A stretch of 38,973 nt of DNA from Pseudomonadota bacterium (GTDB taxonomy: Bacteria; Pseudomonadota; Gammaproteobacteria; Steroidobacterales; Steroidobacteraceae): positions 1 through 38,973 of the forward strand of contig JANXQL010000016.1 in the NCBI GenBank assembly GCA_025356815.1, in the 5' to 3' direction. The translations under genes and the position numbers were made by a program. Below are positions 7,763-17,171 of this stretch, piece after piece. Below the pieces are notes generated by a model. The model was not told the DNA's origin and did no database searches. It worked only from the letters and a program-made list of their open reading frames with translations. Position 1 is the stretch's first letter. Every line of letters starts with the position of its first letter.

Positions 7763-9250
7763 ATGGAGTTTAAAGCAGAGACGGGCGGCAAGCGCCGCGC
7801 ACGCAGCGAATGTGTGGTGATCGGCGTGCACGAGCGCTCGGAGCTCGCGGGCGAGGCACAGGCGCTGGACCGCGCCCTCGGCGGCCGCCTCGGACGCATC
7901 CTGCGCGGTGGCGACTTCGCCGGCCGCCTCGGCGAGACGCTGCTGCTGCCGGATCTCGGCGCCGGGCCCGCCGCACGCGTCCTGCTGGTGGGCCTTGGCG
8001 GCACCAAGTCCTGGTCGCGGCGGCACTATCGCCGCGCACTGCTGACGGCGGCCCAGGCGCTGCTCAAGTGCGGCGCGCGGGAGGCGCTGGTGACGCTTGC
8101 CACCCAGGAGGTGCCGGAGGTCGACGCGTATTACCGCGCCCGCCACGTGGCCGAGGCGTTCGGCCAGGCGCGCTACCAGATCCCTGCGCTGAAGTCGGCG
8201 CGCAAGCCGGCCGCACCGAAGCTCAGCGCGGTGCGGGTGCTGGTCGCCGAGCGCGGCGATCTCGCCGCGGCGCGCCGCGGGCTTGAGCATGGCGCGGCGA
8301 TCGCCACCGGCAGCGCCGTGACGCGCGACCTCGCCAACCTGCCGGCGAACATCTGCACGCCGAGCTACCTTGCGAACGTCGCGACCCGCATGGCTCGCAC
8401 CCATCGCAAGCTCAAGACCCGCGTCCTCGGCGAGCGCGACATGAAGCGCCTCGGGATGGGCTCGCTGCTGTCGGTCACCGAGGGCACCGAGGAGCCCGCG
8501 CGCCTGATCGTCGTCGAGTACCGCGGCGGCAAGGCCGGCGAAGCGCCGGTGGCGCTCGTCGGCAAGGGTGTCACCTTCGACTCCGGCGGCATCTCGCTGA
8601 AGGACCCGGGGGGCATGGACGAGATGAAGTTCGACATGACTGGCGCCGCGTCGGTACTCGGCGCGATCACCTCGCTTGCGGTGCTGCAGGCGCCGATCAA
8701 CGTCGTCGGCATCATCGCCGCCTGCGAGAACATGCCCGGCGGTCGCGCGACCAAGCCCGGTGACATCGTCACCTCGATGTCCGGAATCACGATCGAGGTT
8801 CTCAACACCGATGCCGAGGGACGCCTGATCCTGTGCGACGCGCTGACCTACAGTCGCCGCTTCAAGCCGCGCCTGGTCGTCGACATCGCGACGCTGACCG
8901 GGGCCTGCGTCGTCGCCCTCGGCGCCCACAACAGCGCCGTCATGAGCAATGACGAGGATCTGGCGGAGCAGCTCGTGGCCGCCGGCCGCCGTGCCGCCGA
9001 TACCTGCTGGCGCCTGCCGCTTGGCGAGGAGTACCAGGAGCAGCTCAAGAGCAACTTCGCGGACGTCGCAAACGTGGGGGGCCGCGACGGCGGCGCGATC
9101 ACCGCGGCGTGCTTCCTGTGGAAGTTCGTCGACGGCATGAAGTGGGCGCATCTGGACATCGCGGGGACCGCCTGGCAGACCGGCGCCGCGAAGGGCGCCA
9201 CCGGTCGTCCGGTGCCGCTGTTGGTCGACTTCCTGCTATCCAATCGCTGA
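7763..9250 (+). CDS. pepA: Leucyl aminopeptidase PepA (M17)
   Basis: A cytosolic two-metal aminopeptidase that removes N-terminal residues, especially Leu, from peptides; in Escherichia coli it also binds DNA at the carAB promoter and at cer sites. The 495-residue length is usual. The N-terminal macro-like domain spans about residues 1-165 and the catalytic domain follows. VGKGVTFDSGGISLK holds the metal-binding Lys and Asp, and the M17 signature NTDAEGRL lies at residues 348-355. It heads the pepA-holC-valS cluster, and its TGA overlaps the holC ATG by one base. Confidence 0.96.
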   Translation: MEFKAETGGKRRARSECVVIGVHERSELAGEAQALDRALGGRLGRILRGGDFAGRLGETLLLPDLGAGPAARVLLVGLGGTKSWSRRHYRRALLTAAQALLKCGAREALVTLATQEVPEVDAYYRARHVAEAFGQARYQIPALKSARKPAAPKLSAVRVLVAERGDLAAARRGLEHGAAIATGSAVTRDLANLPANICTPSYLANVATRMARTHRKLKTRVLGERDMKRLGMGSLLSVTEGTEEPARLIVVEYRGGKAGEAPVALVGKGVTFDSGGISLKDPGGMDEMKFDMTGAASVLGAITSLAVLQAPINVVGIIAACENMPGGRATKPGDIVTSMSGITIEVLNTDAEGRLILCDALTYSRRFKPRLVVDIATLTGACVVALGAHNSAVMSNDEDLAEQLVAAGRRAADTCWRLPLGEEYQEQLKSNFADVANVGGRDGGAITAACFLWKFVDGMKWAHLDIAGTAWQTGAAKGATGRPVPLLVDFLLSNR

Positions 9251-9693
9251 TGGCGCCACGGGTCGACTTCTACGTGCTGGAAGGCGCCGACGACCGGGCG
9301 CGGCTGGTCTACGCCTGTCGCCTGGTCGAAAAGGCGTTCCAGCAGCAGAATACTGTCTGCGTGACGCTCGATACGCCCGCCGCCGCCGAGGCCTTCGACA
9401 ACCTGCTTTGGACCTACGCCGACCACAGCTTCGTGCCACACGCGCTTGCCGTCGATGCGGCCGCGAGCGCGGGTCCCGCGCCGCTGACCCCCGTGCATGT
9501 CGGATGCGGTGTGCCGGTCGCGGCCGATCTGCTGGTGAATCTCGGCCAAGAGGTGCCGGCGTTCTACGACCGCTACGCGCGCGTGGCCGACTTCGTCGAC
9601 GCACAGCCGGCCCGGCGCGACGCCGGCCGGCGCCGCTTCGCCCAGTATCGCGACCGTGGCCACACTCCCCAGACCCATAAAGTTATCGCCTGA
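9250..9693 (+). CDS. holC: DNA polymerase III chi subunit
   Basis: A clamp-loader accessory protein that links the psi subunit to single-strand-binding protein at the replication fork. The 147-residue product has the chi pattern: VDFYVLEG at the start, then a conserved [16 protein letters not shown] helix-strand, [16 protein letters not shown], and [21 protein letters not shown] near the C-terminus. The ATG at 9250 overlaps the pepA stop (TGATG), which selects this start over the longer frame inside pepA. valS begins six bases after its stop, so expression is probably coupled to both neighbours. Confidence 0.94.
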   Translation: MAPRVDFYVLEGADDRARLVYACRLVEKAFQQQNTVCVTLDTPAAAEAFDNLLWTYADHSFVPHALAVDAAASAGPAPLTPVHVGCGVPVAADLLVNLGQEVPAFYDRYARVADFVDAQPARRDAGRRRFAQYRDRGHTPQTHKVIA

Positions 9694-9698
9694 TACCC

Positions 9699-12461
9699 AT
9701 GGACAAGACCTACTCCCCGCGTGACATCGAAGCGCGCCTGTACGCGCACTGGGAGGCGGAAGGCCGCTTCAGGCCGGCCGGCGACGGTACGCCGTATGCC
9801 ATCGTGATTCCGCCGCCGAACGTCACCGGCACGCTGCACATGGGCCACGCCTTCCAGGACACGATCATGGACGCGCTGACCCGCTATCACCGCATGCGGG
9901 GCGACCGCACGCTGTGGCAACCGGGCACCGACCACGCCGGCATCGCGACGCAGATGGTGGTCGAGCGGCAGCTCAATGCAGCCGGCCAGACGCGCCACGA
10001 CCTCGGCCGCGAGGCGTTCATCAAGCGCGTCTGGAAATGGAAGGACGAGTCGGGCGGCACGATCGCCCGGCAGATGCGCAGGCTCGGCACGAGCGTCGAC
10101 TGGACGCGCGACCGGTTCACGATGGACGAGGGACTGTCGCGGGCGGTCACCGAGACATTCGTGCGGCTGTTCGACGAGGGCCTGATCTACCGCGGCAAGC
10201 GACTGGTCAACTGGGACCCGGTGCTGCACACGGCGCTGTCCGACCTCGAGGTGCTGTCGCACGAGGAGACCGGCAGCCTCTGGCACCTGCGCTACCCGCT
10301 CGCCGACGGCAGCGGCCACCTGGTCGTGGCGACGACGCGGCCCGAGACGATGCTCGGCGACACGGCCGTCGCCGTCCACCCCGAGGACGAGCGCTACGCG
10401 CACCTGGTCGGCCGGCAGATCGCGCTGCCCCTCACCGAGCGCAGGATCCCGATCGTCGCCGACACCTATGTCGAGCGCGAGTTCGGCAGCGGCTGCGTCA
10501 AGATCACGCCGGCACACGACTTCAACGACTACGAGCTCGGTCAGCGCCACGACCTGCCGCTGATCAACATCTTCGACCGCAACGCAGTCCTCAACGACGA
10601 GGTGCCCGCGACCTACCGTGGCCTGGACCGGTTCGAGGCCCGCAAGCGCGTGGTCGCCGACCTCGAGGCCGCCGGCCTGATCGAGAAGATCGTTCCGCAC
10701 AAGCTGATGGTGCCGAAGGGCGATCGCAGCAACGCGGTAATCGAACCGTGGCTGACTGACCAGTGGTACGTGCGCATCGAGCCGCTGGCAGGACCTGCGA
10801 TCGAGGCAGTCGAGTCGGGGCGCATCAAATTCGTGCCCGAGAACTGGGACCGCACCTACTACGAATGGATGCGCAACATCAAGGACTGGTGCATCAGTCG
10901 CCAGCTATGGTGGGGCCATCGCATCCCGGCCTGGTACGCCGCCGACGGCAGCATCTACGTCGGCCGCGACGAGGCCGAGGTTCGCGCCCGTCACGGGCTG
11001 GGCGCGGACCTCGCACTGCGCCAGGACGACGACGTGCTCGACACCTGGTTCTCGTCCGCGCTGTGGCCATTCTCAACGCTCGGCTGGCCAGAGAGCACGC
11101 TGGAGCTGAAGCAGTTCTACCCGACGGCGGTGCTGGTCACCGGCTTCGACATCATCTTCTTCTGGGTCGCCCGGATGATCATGATGGGACTGAAGTTCAT
11201 GGGGGACGTGCCGTTCCGCGAGGTCTACGTCCACGGCCTGATCCGCGATGGCGAAGGCCAAAAGATGTCGAAGTCGAAAGGCAACGTGCTCGACCCGCTC
11301 GATCTGATCGACGGCATCGACCTCGAGACGCTTCTCGCCAAGCGCACCGCGGGCCTGATGCAGCCGCACCTCGCCGCCGGCATCGAGAAGGCTACCCGCA
11401 AGCAGTTCCCGGACGGCATCGCCTCCTACGGCACCGACGCGCTGCGTTTCACATTCGCCTCGCTCGCGACACTGTCGCGTGACATCCGCTTCGACGTCGG
11501 TCGCATCGAGGGCTACCGCAACTTCTGCAACAAGCTGTGGAACGCCGCACGCTTCGTCATCATGAGTGTCGAGGGCCATGAGCTCGGTGACGGCCCGCAG
11601 GCGCCCACGCTCGCCGATCGCTGGATCCGCTCGCGACTCGCCGCCGCCCTCGAGGCGACCCGCACCGGCTTCGACGGCTATCGCTTCGACCTCGCAAGCC
11701 AGGCGCTGTACGAGTTCACCTGGTACGACTTCTGCGACTGGTACCTCGAGCTGAGCAAGGCCGTGCTCAATTCCGAGACCGCAAGCGAGGCCGAGAAGCG
11801 CGCGACCCGCCACACGTTGATCTCGACGCTCGAATCGTTGCTGCGCGCCCTGCACCCGCTGATGCCGTTCATCACCGAGGAGATCTGGCAGCGCGTCGGC
11901 GTGCTCGCCGGCCGCACGGGCCCGACGATCATGCTCGAGCCGTGGCCGGTCGCCGACACGACGGCGCGCGATCCCGAGGTCGATGGCGAAATGCGCTGGG
12001 TCATGGACCTGATCCTCGCGGTGCGTCAGATCCGCGGTGAGATGGACATCGCGCCGTCGCGCCGCTTCGAGGTACTGCTGGCCCACGCCTCAGAATCCGA
12101 CCTTGGGCGCCTGGCGCGGACGCGCCACTGGGTGGAGCGGCTGGCGAACCTGAGCAGCTTGCGCCCGCTTGAATTGGGTGTCGCCGAGCCCGAATCCGCG
12201 GTCGCGCTGATGGGCCAGATGCGCATCCTCGTGCCGATGGCAGGCCTGATCGATGTCGTCGCCGAAATGGCGCGCCTCGAGAAGCGCATCGTGAAACTGC
12301 GGGCCGACCTGGGCAAGACCGAGGGGAAGCTGTCGAACGCGAACTTCGTCACCAACGCGCCGCCTGCGGTGGTCGAGCAGGAGCGCGCCCGCATTGCCGA
12401 TTTCAGCCGCGAGCTGGCCGGGCTCGAAGCCCAGCTCGAACGCGTCCGACGGCTGCAGTAG
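9699..12461 (+). CDS. valS: Valyl-tRNA synthetase
   Basis: A class I aminoacyl-tRNA synthetase that charges tRNA-Val, 920 residues. The ATP-binding HIGH-type motif is HMGH at residues 47-50 within [13 protein letters not shown]. The CP1 editing domain follows, with [22 protein letters not shown] is at 522-526, followed by an anticodon-binding helical domain and a C-terminal coiled coil (about 850-920) typical of ValRS. The CDS begins five bases after holC. All hallmark motifs are present. Confidence 0.97.
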   Translation: MDKTYSPRDIEARLYAHWEAEGRFRPAGDGTPYAIVIPPPNVTGTLHMGHAFQDTIMDALTRYHRMRGDRTLWQPGTDHAGIATQMVVERQLNAAGQTRHDLGREAFIKRVWKWKDESGGTIARQMRRLGTSVDWTRDRFTMDEGLSRAVTETFVRLFDEGLIYRGKRLVNWDPVLHTALSDLEVLSHEETGSLWHLRYPLADGSGHLVVATTRPETMLGDTAVAVHPEDERYAHLVGRQIALPLTERRIPIVADTYVEREFGSGCVKITPAHDFNDYELGQRHDLPLINIFDRNAVLNDEVPATYRGLDRFEARKRVVADLEAAGLIEKIVPHKLMVPKGDRSNAVIEPWLTDQWYVRIEPLAGPAIEAVESGRIKFVPENWDRTYYEWMRNIKDWCISRQLWWGHRIPAWYAADGSIYVGRDEAEVRARHGLGADLALRQDDDVLDTWFSSALWPFSTLGWPESTLELKQFYPTAVLVTGFDIIFFWVARMIMMGLKFMGDVPFREVYVHGLIRDGEGQKMSKSKGNVLDPLDLIDGIDLETLLAKRTAGLMQPHLAAGIEKATRKQFPDGIASYGTDALRFTFASLATLSRDIRFDVGRIEGYRNFCNKLWNAARFVIMSVEGHELGDGPQAPTLADRWIRSRLAAALEATRTGFDGYRFDLASQALYEFTWYDFCDWYLELSKAVLNSETASEAEKRATRHTLISTLESLLRALHPLMPFITEEIWQRVGVLAGRTGPTIMLEPWPVADTTARDPEVDGEMRWVMDLILAVRQIRGEMDIAPSRRFEVLLAHASESDLGRLARTRHWVERLANLSSLRPLELGVAEPESAVALMGQMRILVPMAGLIDVVAEMARLEKRIVKLRADLGKTEGKLSNANFVTNAPPAVVEQERARIADFSRELAGLEAQLERVRRLQ

Positions 12462-12474
12462 GAACACTCCCGCC

Positions 12475-13410
12475 ATGAGCCCAGGCATCGATGCCCGCCG
12501 CACGCTCGAGCCGGTGATCGCGGCCCTGAACTCGATCGTGCTGGGCAAGGATCGCCAGATCCGGCTCGCGGTCGCGTGCCTGCTCGCCCGCGGCCACCTG
12601 CTGATCGAGGACCTGCCGGGGGTGGGCAAGACGACGCTTGCGCAAGCGCTGGCAAAGACTCTCGGCCTGAGCTACCAGCGCGTGCAGTTCACCAGCGACC
12701 TGCTACCCGCCGACGTGATCGGTGTGTCGGTGTTCGATCGCGATCACGCCCGCTTCGAGTTCCGTCGCGGGCCAGTGTTCACGCAGCTGCTGCTGGCGGA
12801 CGAGGTCAACCGCGCGACGCCAAAGGCGCAGAGCGCGCTCTTGGAGGCGATGGAGGAACGGCAGGTGACGGTCGACGGCCAGACCCACCCGCTGCCCGAA
12901 CCGTTCTTCGTGGTCGCCACCCAGAACCCGAGCTACCAGCTCGGCACCTATCCGCTGCCGGAGTCGCAGTTGGACCGGTTCCTGATGCGCATCGACCTGG
13001 GTTACCCCGACCCCGTGCACGAGCGCGAACTGCTGCGCGGGCGCGACCGACGCGCGCTGCTTGCCGAGTTGCAGCCACAGCTGCCGGCGGAGACCTTGCG
13101 CGCCCTGCAGGCGGCCGTGCCGCAGCTGCATGTCGCCGAGCCGCTGCTGGACTACGTCCAGGCACTGGTGCGCCGCACACGCGACTCGGGCCTGTTCGAG
13201 GCCGGCCTGTCGCCGCGCGCGGCGATCGCGTTGTTGCGGGCGAGTCAGGGCTGGGCGCTGTGCCACGGCCGCACCGGCGTGCTGCCGGAGGACGTGCAGG
13301 CCGTGACCCGCGCGGTCGTCGGGCATCGTCTGCAGCTGCGGACCGCCGTGGACGGCGACCGCGCCGCCGACCTCGACGGCCTGCTGCTGCAGGCGGTCGC
13401 CGTCCCCTGA
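12475..13410 (+). CDS. MoxR family AAA+ ATPase
   Basis: A 311-residue AAA+ ATPase of the MoxR group, proposed chaperones that assemble or activate partner complexes, often metal- or VWA-domain proteins. Walker A is GVGKTT at residues 49-54, Walker B is LLLADEVNRA at about 105-114, followed by TPKAQSALLEAMEERQVTVDG and the sensor segment FVVATQNP. The ATG at 12475 follows the valS stop by 13 bases. It begins a tight run with a DUF58 protein, a transglutaminase-like membrane protein and a metallopeptidase. MoxR-DUF58-transglutaminase is a recurrent bacterial set, so the three probably act together at the envelope. Confidence 0.92.
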   Translation: MSPGIDARRTLEPVIAALNSIVLGKDRQIRLAVACLLARGHLLIEDLPGVGKTTLAQALAKTLGLSYQRVQFTSDLLPADVIGVSVFDRDHARFEFRRGPVFTQLLLADEVNRATPKAQSALLEAMEERQVTVDGQTHPLPEPFFVVATQNPSYQLGTYPLPESQLDRFLMRIDLGYPDPVHERELLRGRDRRALLAELQPQLPAETLRALQAAVPQLHVAEPLLDYVQALVRRTRDSGLFEAGLSPRAAIALLRASQGWALCHGRTGVLPEDVQAVTRAVVGHRLQLRTAVDGDRAADLDGLLLQAVAVP

Positions 13411-13421
13411 GGCCGGCCGCG

Positions 13422-14414
13422 GTGGGCGCGGCGGCATCGCTGTGGACGGAGCTGCGACGGCGCGGCCGGGAGCGGGTCGCGGCCTGGGCCCGCCGCCGCC
13501 ACGGCAGCGAACCGGGACCGGTGACGATCAGTCGTCGACGGGTCTACATCCTGCCTACCCGGCTGGGCCTGACCTACGGTGCGATGCTGTTCGCGATGCT
13601 GCTGGCGGGCCTCAACTACGGCAACAACCTCGCGCTCGCACTGACGTTCCTGCTCTCGGCTGCGGGCTGGGTGGCGATGCACCAGTGCCACTACAACCTC
13701 GCAGGCCTCAGGCTTGCCCCGGCCGGCACCCGTCCACCGTTCGCAGGCAGCCCAGCGGAGTTTTCCTTTCGGCTGTCGACCGACTCGGCGCGCGAGGAGC
13801 TGGCGATCAGCGGCGGCCCGCTGTCGCGTGCCACGCTCAGCCTCGGGTCCGGCGACACCGCGGTCGCGACGGTTGCGTTGGCGACCACGCGGCGCGGGCG
13901 AACGCGCCTCACGCGGCTGCGCATCGAGTCGACCTATCCGCTGGGTCTGTTCACCGCCTGGGCCTGGGTTCACCCGGACCTGGACTGCCTCGTGTACCCG
14001 CGGCCCGCGGCGCGCGACGGCGGCGGGCCGCCGCCGGCTGCCGAAGCCGGCGCCGCGCACGATGGCCGCGCGCGCGGCGAGGAGGATTTCGCCTCGCTGC
14101 GCGCGTTTCGCGCCGGCGATCCGCCGCGGCGTATCGCCTGGAAGGCGTGGGCGCGCGGCGGTGAACTGGTCGTCAAGCAGTACGTCGGCGCCGCCCGCGC
14201 GCCGGTGATGCTGGACCTCGCCGCCGTGCCGGGCCCGGACCTGGAGCAACGCCTGGCGCGGCTCGCGCGCTGGATCCTGGACGCCGAAGAGCGCGGCGAT
14301 CGCTACGGTGTGCGCCTCGGGTCGTTCGAGGTGCCGCCAGGCAGTGGCCTGCCGCACCGCAACCGCTGCCTCGCGCCACTGGCCGTGTGGGGACTGCCGG
14401 AGGCTGCGCCATGA
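13422..14414 (+). CDS. DUF58 domain membrane protein
   Basis: A 330-residue protein with two adjoining membrane helices (about residues 45-80, containing LTYGAMLFAMLLAGLNYGNN) and a C-terminal DUF58 domain. The DUF58 hallmark is FASLRAFRAGDPPRRIAWKAWARGG with a preceding Glu-Asp, and VKQYVG after it. DUF58 proteins resemble VWA domains and are the usual partners of MoxR ATPases. I use GTG at 13422, 11 bases after the moxR stop; no strong ribosome-binding site is visible, so the start is approximate. The stop overlaps the next gene by four bases. Function is inferred only from the MoxR association. Confidence 0.85.
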   Translation: MGAAASLWTELRRRGRERVAAWARRRHGSEPGPVTISRRRVYILPTRLGLTYGAMLFAMLLAGLNYGNNLALALTFLLSAAGWVAMHQCHYNLAGLRLAPAGTRPPFAGSPAEFSFRLSTDSAREELAISGGPLSRATLSLGSGDTAVATVALATTRRGRTRLTRLRIESTYPLGLFTAWAWVHPDLDCLVYPRPAARDGGGPPPAAEAGAAHDGRARGEEDFASLRAFRAGDPPRRIAWKAWARGGELVVKQYVGAARAPVMLDLAAVPGPDLEQRLARLARWILDAEERGDRYGVRLGSFEVPPGSGLPHRNRCLAPLAVWGLPEAAP

Positions 14415-16408
14415 CGCCGTCGCCGGCGCTGCGCCGGCTGATGGCGACCTGTGGCGCACTGTCGGTCGCGGTCCTGCCGCACGTCCCGCAACTGCCACCG
14501 TGGATCACCGCGACGTTCGCGCTTGCGGTGATCTGGCGCCTGGTGGCCGAGCAGCGCGCGTACGCCCTGCCGTCGCGCTGGCTGCGCCTGGCGGCCGCGC
14601 TCGCCGCGCTGCTCGCGGTGCTCTTGAGCTTCCACACGCTCAACGGACTCGCCGCGGGCACGGCGCTGCTGTGCCTGATGGCGGCACTGAAGCTCGGCGA
14701 GACGCGCACCCCGCGCGACCACGCGGTGCTCGTGCTGGTCGGCTACCTGCTGTGCCTGGCCGCGCTGTTGCACGAGGAATCACTCGCGCGGCTGTGCTTC
14801 GTGCTGGTGGCCGTATGGCTGCTGACCGCGGCGTTGGCACGCGCGCAACGCCCGCTCGAAGCGGCTTCGTCCGGACATCCGCTGCGCCTGGCCGCACGAC
14901 TGCTGGGGCTGGGCCTGCCGCTGGCGGCGATCCTGTTCGTGTTCGTGCCACGCCTGGAGGGTCACTTCTGGGCGTTGCCGTCGCAGCCGGATGCGGCCGT
15001 CACCGGCATCGGCGACGACATGACGCCGGGCGATGTGGCGAGCCTTGCGCGCTCGGACGAACCTGCCTTTCGGGCCTGGTTCGAGCAGGGTGCCCCGCGG
15101 CCGCCGCAGCGCTATTGGCGCGTACAGGTGCTGGAGGCCTTCGACGGTCGCGGCTGGCACCGTGCCACCGCCCGTGCCGACGCGGTCCCGCCGCCGATCG
15201 AGGCCGACGGCACCGAATACGACTACCGGGTGGCCCTGGAGCCGACCCACCGGCCGTGGCTGGTCGGCCTCGACACCGTGCTGGACTGGCCGCACGCACT
15301 CGCCGGGCGCAGCCGCACCGGCGCGCTGATGCGCCTGGGCCGGGGGCCGGGCGGTCTGCAGGCCATCGACACGCGGCTCGAGTACACGCTGCACTCGGCG
15401 CCCACCGCGCGCGTGATGGCCGCGGCGCTGCCGGCGGACCTGCGCCACCGGGACCTGGAACTGCCGCCGGCGGCGGCTCCGGCGACGCGCGCGCTCGCAG
15501 CCACGCTGCGCGCCGCGGCGAGCGGCGATCGCGATTACATCGACCAGGTGCTGCGACGCTTCCACGACGAGGCCTTCGAGTACACGCTCGAGCCGCCCCG
15601 ACTGGGCGCGGAGCCGACCGACGAGTTCATGTTCCGCACGCGGCAGGGATTTTGCGAGCACTACGCAGCCGCGTTCGCCGTGCTGATGCGCGCCGCCGGC
15701 ATCCCGGCGCGCGTCGTGATCGGCTATCAGGGCGGTGACTGGAACCGCTACGGCGGCTACCTGCTGGTACGGCAATCCAGTGCGCACGCCTGGAACGAGG
15801 TCTGGCTCGAGGACTCGGGCTGGACGCGCGTCGACCCGACCGCGGCGGTGGCGCCGGAGCGCGTGCGTCGCGGCGCGGATGGCCGTGCGAACGCCGCCGG
15901 CGGGGTCGCCGGCGCGCTCGCCGACTGGGCCTGGCTCGGCCGCGCGCGGCAGCTGTGGGACGCCGCGCGTACCGCGTGGTACGAAGGTGTCGTCAACTTC
16001 AGCGGCACCACCCAGCAACGACTCCTGGACGCGCTCGGACTCGGCGAGTGGGGCCTGCGCGGTCTTGCGATCGCGCTGACCACGGGCTTCCTGCTGACGG
16101 CGCTGCTGCTCGGCGCATGGTTGGCGTGGGAAATGCGCCCGCTGCCACTGGATCCGCTGCAGCGGGCCTGGCGCGACGTGTGCGCGAGCCTCGCTGCGGC
16201 CGGACTGCCGCGCGATCCGTCCGAGGGCCCGCTGGACTACGCCCGCCGCGTCGCGCGGACGGCGCCTGCGCTCGCCGCCGTCATGATGGCGTTCACCGAG
16301 GTCTACGTGCGTGCCCGCTACCTGCCCAGGCCCGTCGCGGCGGACATCGCCACGGCCGGGCAGCTCGCGCGCCAGGTGCGCCTGCAGGCACGCCGAGGCG
16401 GCGTGTGA
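14411..16408 (+). CDS. TgpA-like transglutaminase membrane protein (DUF3488)
   Basis: A 665-residue inner-membrane protein with an N-terminal block of helices (about residues 10-185, DUF3488-like), a periplasmic transglutaminase-fold domain and a late helix at about 552-578 followed by a cytoplasmic DUF4129-like tail. The Cys-His-Asp triad is intact: Cys415 in GFCEHYAAAFAVLMRAAGIPAR, His459 in SAHAWNEVWL and Asp475 in RVDPTAAV. The family includes TgpA, an essential periplasmic-facing protein of Pseudomonas aeruginosa with transglutaminase activity. The ATG at 14411 overlaps the DUF58 stop (ATGA), and the TGA overlaps the next GTG, indicating tight coupling. A role in envelope or cell-wall protein modification is likely but inferred. 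Confidence 0.9.
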   Translation: MTPSPALRRLMATCGALSVAVLPHVPQLPPWITATFALAVIWRLVAEQRAYALPSRWLRLAAALAALLAVLLSFHTLNGLAAGTALLCLMAALKLGETRTPRDHAVLVLVGYLLCLAALLHEESLARLCFVLVAVWLLTAALARAQRPLEAASSGHPLRLAARLLGLGLPLAAILFVFVPRLEGHFWALPSQPDAAVTGIGDDMTPGDVASLARSDEPAFRAWFEQGAPRPPQRYWRVQVLEAFDGRGWHRATARADAVPPPIEADGTEYDYRVALEPTHRPWLVGLDTVLDWPHALAGRSRTGALMRLGRGPGGLQAIDTRLEYTLHSAPTARVMAAALPADLRHRDLELPPAAAPATRALAATLRAAASGDRDYIDQVLRRFHDEAFEYTLEPPRLGAEPTDEFMFRTRQGFCEHYAAAFAVLMRAAGIPARVVIGYQGGDWNRYGGYLLVRQSSAHAWNEVWLEDSGWTRVDPTAAVAPERVRRGADGRANAAGGVAGALADWAWLGRARQLWDAARTAWYEGVVNFSGTTQQRLLDALGLGEWGLRGLAIALTTGFLLTALLLGAWLAWEMRPLPLDPLQRAWRDVCASLAAAGLPRDPSEGPLDYARRVARTAPALAAVMMAFTEVYVRARYLPRPVAADIATAGQLARQVRLQARRGGV

Positions 16409-17166
16409 ACGGACTCGGGCTCGCGCTCGTCGCTGCGTTCGGGGTCATCCTCGCGATCGTCGCACCGCCGTGTCTGCGCCTGCGCCGACGCCGACGGCTG
16501 CTCGCCTCGCCGCTCCCCGCAGCGCTCGGCGCGGGACTTCGCCAGACGCGCGCGTGGCAGCGCCTGCCCGCCGCGCTGCGACCACAGCTGGAAGGGCGGG
16601 TGCGGGTATTCCTGGCCGAGCAGTCCTTCGTCGGCTGCGGTGGGCTCGAGGTCGACGCCGCGATGCGGATGGAGATCGCAAGCCAGGCCTGCCTGCTGCT
16701 GCTCGGATCCCGCGTCGCCTACGACGAATTGCGCGCGATTCTCGTCTACGCCGAACCGTTCGTCGTGCCCCGGCACGACGAGGAGGACGGCGTGGTGACC
16801 GAGTACGAGGAGGAGGTATCCGGCGAAACCTGGGATACGTCGCGGATCATCCTCGCCTGGAGCGATGTGGCGAACGCGGACGAGTACTGCAACCCGGTGC
16901 TGCACGAGTTCGCTCACCACCTGGACCATCTGGAGGGCACGCTGAGCGCGCACCCCGCGCTCATGGCGGCCTACCGGCAGCTGCAGGCGGCGGTAGATGC
17001 CGGCGACGAACCGCCGATCGATCCGGACGCGCTGCAGAACCTGGCGGAGTTCGCCGCCTACGCCACCGAGGTGTTCTTCGAGGCGCCACAGGCGCTCTTG
17101 TCATTCTCGGCGCCGCTGAACCGGGCGCTGATCGAGTACTACGGCGTCGACCCCGCTCGCTGGTAG
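16405..17166 (+). CDS. MtfA-like zinc metallopeptidase (M90)
   Basis: A 253-residue protein of the MtfA/M90 family. In Escherichia coli MtfA is a zinc peptidase that binds the repressor Mlc and so affects glucose-PTS regulation. The zinc-binding HExxH is HEFAH at residues 167-171, and the third ligand Glu probably lies in the FAAYATEVFFEAP segment near residue 220. Typical family features QSFVGCGGLEV and YDELRAILVYAEPFVV are present. An N-terminal hydrophobic stretch (about 5-22) may anchor the protein. The GTG at 16405 overlaps the previous stop (GTGA), placing it as the last gene of the MoxR-DUF58-transglutaminase run. It converges on prfC with a five-base gap. Confidence 0.88.
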   Translation: MNGLGLALVAAFGVILAIVAPPCLRLRRRRRLLASPLPAALGAGLRQTRAWQRLPAALRPQLEGRVRVFLAEQSFVGCGGLEVDAAMRMEIASQACLLLLGSRVAYDELRAILVYAEPFVVPRHDEEDGVVTEYEEEVSGETWDTSRIILAWSDVANADEYCNPVLHEFAHHLDHLEGTLSAHPALMAAYRQLQAAVDAGDEPPIDPDALQNLAEFAAYATEVFFEAPQALLSFSAPLNRALIEYYGVDPARW

Positions 17167-17171
17167 CGCGA

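Noticed and set aside
7508-9151. 547-codon antisense open frame over pepA
   Set aside because: pepA has all its signatures on the plus strand; the antisense product is compositionally biased and has no motif.
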